Of a DNA stretch of 64,000 nucleotides, positions 61,101 to 64,000 are shown one piece after another. The position numbers were made by a program, and so were the translations under genes. A model generated the notes under the pieces. It was given only the letters and a program-made list of their open reading frames with translations, was not told the origin of the DNA and did not search any database. Position 1 is the first letter of the stretch, and the number at the start of each line of letters is the position of its first letter. The DNA comes from Myxococcus sp046520405 (GTDB taxonomy: Bacteria > Myxococcota > Myxococcia > Myxococcales > Myxococcaceae), in NCBI GenBank assembly GCA_046520405.1, contig JBKGHI010000005.1, positions 1 through 64,000 on the forward strand, given 5' to 3'.

Positions 61101-61757
61101 GTGAGCCGACTCATCTGGAGTATGGGATTCATGGGCCTGGCGCTGGCCTGCGCCCTGGCGTCCTGGCTTCACCGGCCGGTGGCGCTTCCGCCCCGGGCCG
61201 AGGAACCCGCGCCGCCCGCTCCGCTCGTCCAGGCCCTGGCGCCTCGGCCAATCCCTGTCACGGCCCAGCCCTCCACGCCGGTCCTCCAAGCGCAGCCGGA
61301 TGCCCGTCCCAGCAAAACATCCGCCTCGGCGCCCAACGTGGAGCGGCCCGCGCGCTCCCGGCGCACGCCACCCGCCCAGCGACTGCGATTGGTGACGGCC
61401 CTACGCGGCACGTACTCCGCGCCTGATGCGCGCCGGGACGCGGTGCTGGCGGAGCTGACGGCCTCTGGTGAGAGCCACGAGCCCTGGACGGAGCAGGCGC
61501 GGGCGGCGCTGGCGCAGTGGCATGCCCAGGTGGAAACCGACGTGCTGCCCGTTCAGGCCGAGCCACCCCGCTGCTTCGCGGCGGGCTGCGTCGCGCGCGT
61601 CACCTTCCCCGATGGCGACTCGTTCCAGGAGTCCTTCCGCCGCACCGCTGACCTGCGGCTCGGCGAGGGCACCACGCACATGCAACTGCCTCCCGAACGC
61701 CGGGCCTCGGGCGAAGTCGTCGCCGCGTGGCTCGTCCTGCGTCCCGCCACGCCCTGA
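61101..61757 (+). CDS. Membrane-anchored protein of unknown function
   Basis: 218 residues, GTG 61101 with AAGGAGG ten bases upstream. One N-terminal membrane anchor (LIWSMGFMGLALACALASWL), a long Pro/Ala-rich spacer (about 35-90), then a C-terminal domain of about 110 residues with CFAAGC and VTFPDGDSFQESF. The CxxxxC could form a disulfide or bind metal. The same layout of anchor, spacer and small domain is common in myxobacterial envelope proteins. It precedes the first HACxH lipoprotein by 47 bp, behind the shared regulatory element. Confidence 0.72.
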   Translation: MSRLIWSMGFMGLALACALASWLHRPVALPPRAEEPAPPAPLVQALAPRPIPVTAQPSTPVLQAQPDARPSKTSASAPNVERPARSRRTPPAQRLRLVTALRGTYSAPDARRDAVLAELTASGESHEPWTEQARAALAQWHAQVETDVLPVQAEPPRCFAAGCVARVTFPDGDSFQESFRRTADLRLGEGTTHMQLPPERRASGEVVAAWLVLRPATP

Positions 61758-61804
61758 TTCCGCACCCCTGTCACCCCGCAGTACCCCTCCAAGGAGCAAC
61801 CACC

Positions 61805-62410
61805 ATGAAGCTGGAGTTCCCCTTCAAGCAGTCCCTGCTCGTCACCAGCGTGGCCGTCCTGCTCGCCGGCTGCGGCACCACCGTCGAGGAAGAGGCCCCC
61901 GTGGCCCCCGAGACCGCCGCGCTGGAGAGCAGCGAGGAGGCTCTGTTCAACGCCCTCCCCGCCTGCGAGGAGCCCGAGGAGTTGGAGCACGTCGTGGAGC
62001 ACGCCTGCTACCACGCCGAATACGGCCCCTTCGAGCCCATCACCGCCGCCGCCCTGGGCGCCCCCGTCCTGGTGGACGTCAGCCAGGCCCACACCGCCTA
62101 CCAGCTCAGCCTGCCGCAGCGCTCGATGTTCAACTACGCCGGGCGCGTCTCGTTCCTCCCGGACGAGTCGGGTGAGTTCGCCTTCATCCTGTCGCGTCAG
62201 CGTGGCCTGCGCATCTTCGAGGCCGCCACCGGCACCGAGGTGGCCCGTGAGTGCCGCTACACCGTCCCCGCCGAGGTCTGCGGCAGCCTGAAGACGGCCT
62301 ACGTCGCGGACCTCGAGGCCGACACCGAGTACTACCTGGAGTTCCGCTCCATCCTCCCCTCCAACGCCGCCTTCACGCTCATCATCGAGGAGGCGGGTCA
62401 CCACCACTGA
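61805..62410 (+). CDS. HACxH-motif lipoprotein 1
   Basis: 201 residues, ATG 61805. Lipobox VLLAGC (Cys 23), acidic linker to about 60, then a beta-rich domain starting HACYHAEYGPF (His66, Cys68, His70), continuing QAHTAYQLSLP, YAGRVSFLPDESGEFAFILS, a Cys at EVARECRYTV and EVCGSLKTAYVADLEADTEYYLEF. Ends in GHHH. Alternating His/Cys and the terminal His run suggest metal binding at the cell surface or in the periplasm. Related to the two lipoproteins that follow. No named family recognised. Confidence 0.78.
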   Translation: MKLEFPFKQSLLVTSVAVLLAGCGTTVEEEAPVAPETAALESSEEALFNALPACEEPEELEHVVEHACYHAEYGPFEPITAAALGAPVLVDVSQAHTAYQLSLPQRSMFNYAGRVSFLPDESGEFAFILSRQRGLRIFEAATGTEVARECRYTVPAEVCGSLKTAYVADLEADTEYYLEFRSILPSNAAFTLIIEEAGHHH

Positions 62411-62496
62411 CCTGACCGGCGAAGCGTCGACCAGGCCCACGGCGGGAGCATCCTCCTCCCGCCGTGGGCCTTCGCATGTGTACACACCGCCACCAA

Positions 62497-62520
62497 TTGC
62501 ACTTGAGTTGCATTTGAATC
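62497..62520 (+). promoter_or_regulatory. Site 2 of the shared 11-bp tandem element
   Basis: TTGCACTTGAG (62497-62507) followed directly by TTGCATTTGAA (62508-62518), completing TTGCATTTGAATC at 62508-62520, identical in 13 bases to site 1. It ends 24 bases before the start of the second lipoprotein, so it must overlap the promoter. Confidence 0.68.
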
Positions 62521-62544
62521 CAGGAAGCATATAGGAAGCACCTC

Positions 62545-63180
62545 ATGCGCCCGACCCTCCGAGTCCTCTTCCTGGCCGCGTGTGCCGCGGCGGCCGTCGC
62601 CTGTGGCGGTGACGAAGACCCACCGCCCGTCGAACAAGGCGACCCCTGCGAGCCCAACGGCCACATCCACCGGGAGCCCGACGGCGACTGGTGCCACTGC
62701 AACAAGGGCTACGTGGCCGCCGAGGAGGGCCTGGCCTGCGTGCCGGACCCGAACCATGTCCCAGGCGAAGGCTTCGACTTCGGTGACGGCGGAGAGCACG
62801 CCTGCTGGCACGTGACGAACGGCCCCTTCATCACAGTCAACGCCACCACCACCCGGCATCCCCGCGTGGACGACTTCCACACCTACTACACGGTGAAGCT
62901 CCTCCCGGAGAACGGCCAGTACGTGGGGACGTTCAGCTACAGGGCGTTCGCCACCGGCAGCTTCGTCGTCTACCTGAGCAGCCCGGACGTGCCCGTCACC
63001 CTGACCGAGACGGCCATCAACACCACCGTGCCGCAGGCCGGCGCCCAGGCCACGGACGGCTCGTGCGACGCGCTGAAGCACATGGTCGGCTACGAGCTGA
63101 CGGACCGCGTCCAGTACACCCTCCAGCTCGGCCCCACCTCCCTGCCCGAGCTCAACATGGTCATCGAGCACATCGAGTAA
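62545..63180 (+). CDS. HACxH-motif lipoprotein 2
   Basis: 211 residues, ATG 62545. Lipobox AAVAC (Cys 20). Residues 35-65 form a Cys-rich EGF-like segment (CEPNGHIH.. WCHCNKGY.. LACV). The conserved domain follows: EHACWHVTNGPF (His85, Cys87, His89), FHTYYTVKLL, YVGTFSYRAFATGSFVVYLS, a Cys in DGSCDALKHM and YTLQLGPTSLPELNMVIEHIE. Same domain as proteins 1 and 3 but with an added N-terminal module. Likely envelope metal-binding protein, by motif only. Confidence 0.78.
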   Translation: MRPTLRVLFLAACAAAAVACGGDEDPPPVEQGDPCEPNGHIHREPDGDWCHCNKGYVAAEEGLACVPDPNHVPGEGFDFGDGGEHACWHVTNGPFITVNATTTRHPRVDDFHTYYTVKLLPENGQYVGTFSYRAFATGSFVVYLSSPDVPVTLTETAINTTVPQAGAQATDGSCDALKHMVGYELTDRVQYTLQLGPTSLPELNMVIEHIE

Positions 63181-63211
63181 GGCTTCCAGGACGAGCCGAC
63201 CTTCCACATTA

Positions 63212-63235
63212 TTGAAACTAAGTTGCGTTTAAGTC
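63212..63235 (+). promoter_or_regulatory. Site 3 of the shared 11-bp tandem element (diverged)
   Basis: TTGAAACTAAG (63212-63222) followed by TTGCGTTTAAG (63223-63233), completing TTGCGTTTAAGTC. This differs from site 1 and 2 at three of 13 bases but keeps the 11-bp tandem. It ends 60 bases before the third lipoprotein start. Confidence 0.5.
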
Positions 63236-63295
63236 ATGAGAGGCGGCTGCCGGTGCTCGCGGGTTCGGGCCCGGCTCACGAAAGGAAGCCTCATC

Positions 63296-63994
63296 ATGAA
63301 GCGGACTCTTTGCAGTGCCCTCCTCGGCCTGTCGCTGGCGGCTTGCGGCCCCATGGACGAAGCAGCACCGGACCTCACGTCGGAGCAGGAGCAGCCCCTG
63401 GAGGCCACCTGCACCAGCGTGGACAACACGGCCATGACGACGCATGCGTGCGCCCACGCGTCCAACCCTGGCGACAACGTGAATGTGAATGGCGTCACCG
63501 GCGCGCCCAACGTCAGCACCCAGCACAAGCACTACACCGTGACGCTGTCCGGCAGCGGCACGGGCAAGGTGACGTACATCCCCGTGGCCCGGGCCTCGAC
63601 GACCTCCACCGTGGAGTCCGTCGCGTTCTACACCACGCAGAACGTCACCCTCACCGCGGTGGACACGAGCGTCACGCCCAACGTCACGCTGACGGCGCTG
63701 GTCAGCACCAACGGCATCACCGAGGGCAGTTGCTCTCTGCACCACGCGCGGGTGTTCGACCTCCAGGTCGGCCACACGTACGAGCTGAACATCACCACGT
63801 CCCCCGCCACCACCTCGGTCGGCGTGGTGCCGGAGTACCTGTTCGACAACCGCGGCCGCTACTACCGGGACGCGGATGGAGATGGCTACGGCGCCAACAG
63901 CCCGCTCTACCGCTTCGCGTGTGAGGCACCCGCTGGCTACGTCACCCAGCGCTTCGACTGCGACGACACCAACCCCGCCATCTTCAACTGCTAG
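63296..63994 (+). CDS. HACxH-motif lipoprotein 3 with MopE-like metal-binding tail
   Basis: 232 residues, ATG 63296 after AAAGGAAG. Lipobox SLAAC (Cys 17). The shared domain begins THACAHASNPG (His50, Cys52, His54), then QHKHYTVTLSGSG and GSCSLHHARVFDLQVGHTYELNI. The last 40 residues carry DADGDGYGA.. FACEAPAGYV.. RFDCDDTNPAIFNC, the metal-binding motif (PF11617) named for the copper protein MopE of Methylococcus. Closes a tandem of three diverged paralogues and ends 6 bp before the window edge. Confidence 0.8.
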   Translation: MKRTLCSALLGLSLAACGPMDEAAPDLTSEQEQPLEATCTSVDNTAMTTHACAHASNPGDNVNVNGVTGAPNVSTQHKHYTVTLSGSGTGKVTYIPVARASTTSTVESVAFYTTQNVTLTAVDTSVTPNVTLTALVSTNGITEGSCSLHHARVFDLQVGHTYELNITTSPATTSVGVVPEYLFDNRGRYYRDADGDGYGANSPLYRFACEAPAGYVTQRFDCDDTNPAIFNC

Positions 63995-64000
63995 CCCGTC

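Noticed and set aside
62497..62513. Sigma-54 promoter reading of site 2 (TTGCAC-N5-TTGCA)
   Set aside because: The essential GG of the -24 element is TG here, and sites 1 and 3 fit worse, whereas all three share the 11-bp tandem.
1..64000. CRISPR arrays, tRNA/rRNA genes, insertion sequences, prophage
   Set aside because: No regularly spaced identical repeats, no transposase or integrase, and no recognisable tRNA or rRNA stretches were seen on reading both strands.

Overview
The window is very GC-rich, with strong third-position GC bias that produces long spurious antisense frames. It is rich in lipoproteins, short-chain dehydrogenases, one-off regulators and secreted hydrolases. MreB, a prolyl oligopeptidase, two bestrophins, a Pnkp/Hen1 RNA repair pair and LEA-like proteins are also present. 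Together these suggest a myxobacterium (Myxococcaceae, Myxococcus-like). That assignment comes from gene content and protein style, not from a database search. I see no rRNA, tRNA, insertion sequence, prophage or CRISPR array; it reads as ordinary chromosome with some accessory patches.

Layout. 0-9.7 kb: the end of an LEA-like 11-mer repeat protein, a CmpB-like membrane protein, mreB, a glutathione transferase, a small zinc-ribbon protein, a divergent oxidoreductase/LysR pair with an operator, a DUF378 protein, a bestrophin and a secreted repeat protein. 9.7-16.1 kb: a VOC protein, a head-to-head pair of genes that both appear to have lost their 5' ends, an orphan PD-(D/E)XK protein, a BASS-like transporter and a frameshifted PEP synthase. 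16.4-21.2 kb: an alcohol dehydrogenase; a TetR/SDR/MATE unit with matching TetR-type operators; and an extra S4 ribosomal protein gene with a Fur-type box in its leader. 21.2-31.5 kb: a lipoprotein hydrolase, an HxlR/SDR pair, two immunity-type genes (Imm49-like, SMI1/KNR4) beside pnkp-hen1, a CHAP lipoprotein and an XRE-cupin/GNAT pair. 31.5-44 kb: a prolyl oligopeptidase, a large membrane protein with a 2OG-Fe oxygenase, a second bestrophin, an acyltransferase, a three-gene di-haem peroxidase/metallophosphoesterase/cytochrome c operon, and a DUF2156 lysyltransferase-like protein. 44-60.8 kb: a zincin-like protein, an M1 aminopeptidase coupled to a citrate-lyase-like protein, a DUF2804 protein, an ABC exporter with a TAP-like hydrolase, a WHy-domain lipoprotein, panD, an EcsC-like protein, MarR, and a coupled secreted nuclease/membrane-anchored pair. 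61-64 kb: three related lipoproteins.

Most novel-looking part: the last 3 kb encodes three diverged lipoproteins sharing a HACxH motif, an HxxY motif and a late cysteine. Each transcription unit is preceded by an 11-bp-period tandem element built on TTGCATTTGAATC. The third protein ends in a MopE-like metal-binding motif. I infer a co-regulated, probably metal-binding, envelope system.

Caution: seven genes carry single-base frameshifts (eight events). Seven events look like missing bases and one like an extra base, and every gene becomes a whole number of codons when corrected. Assembly error is the simplest explanation, so these genes should be treated as possibly intact.
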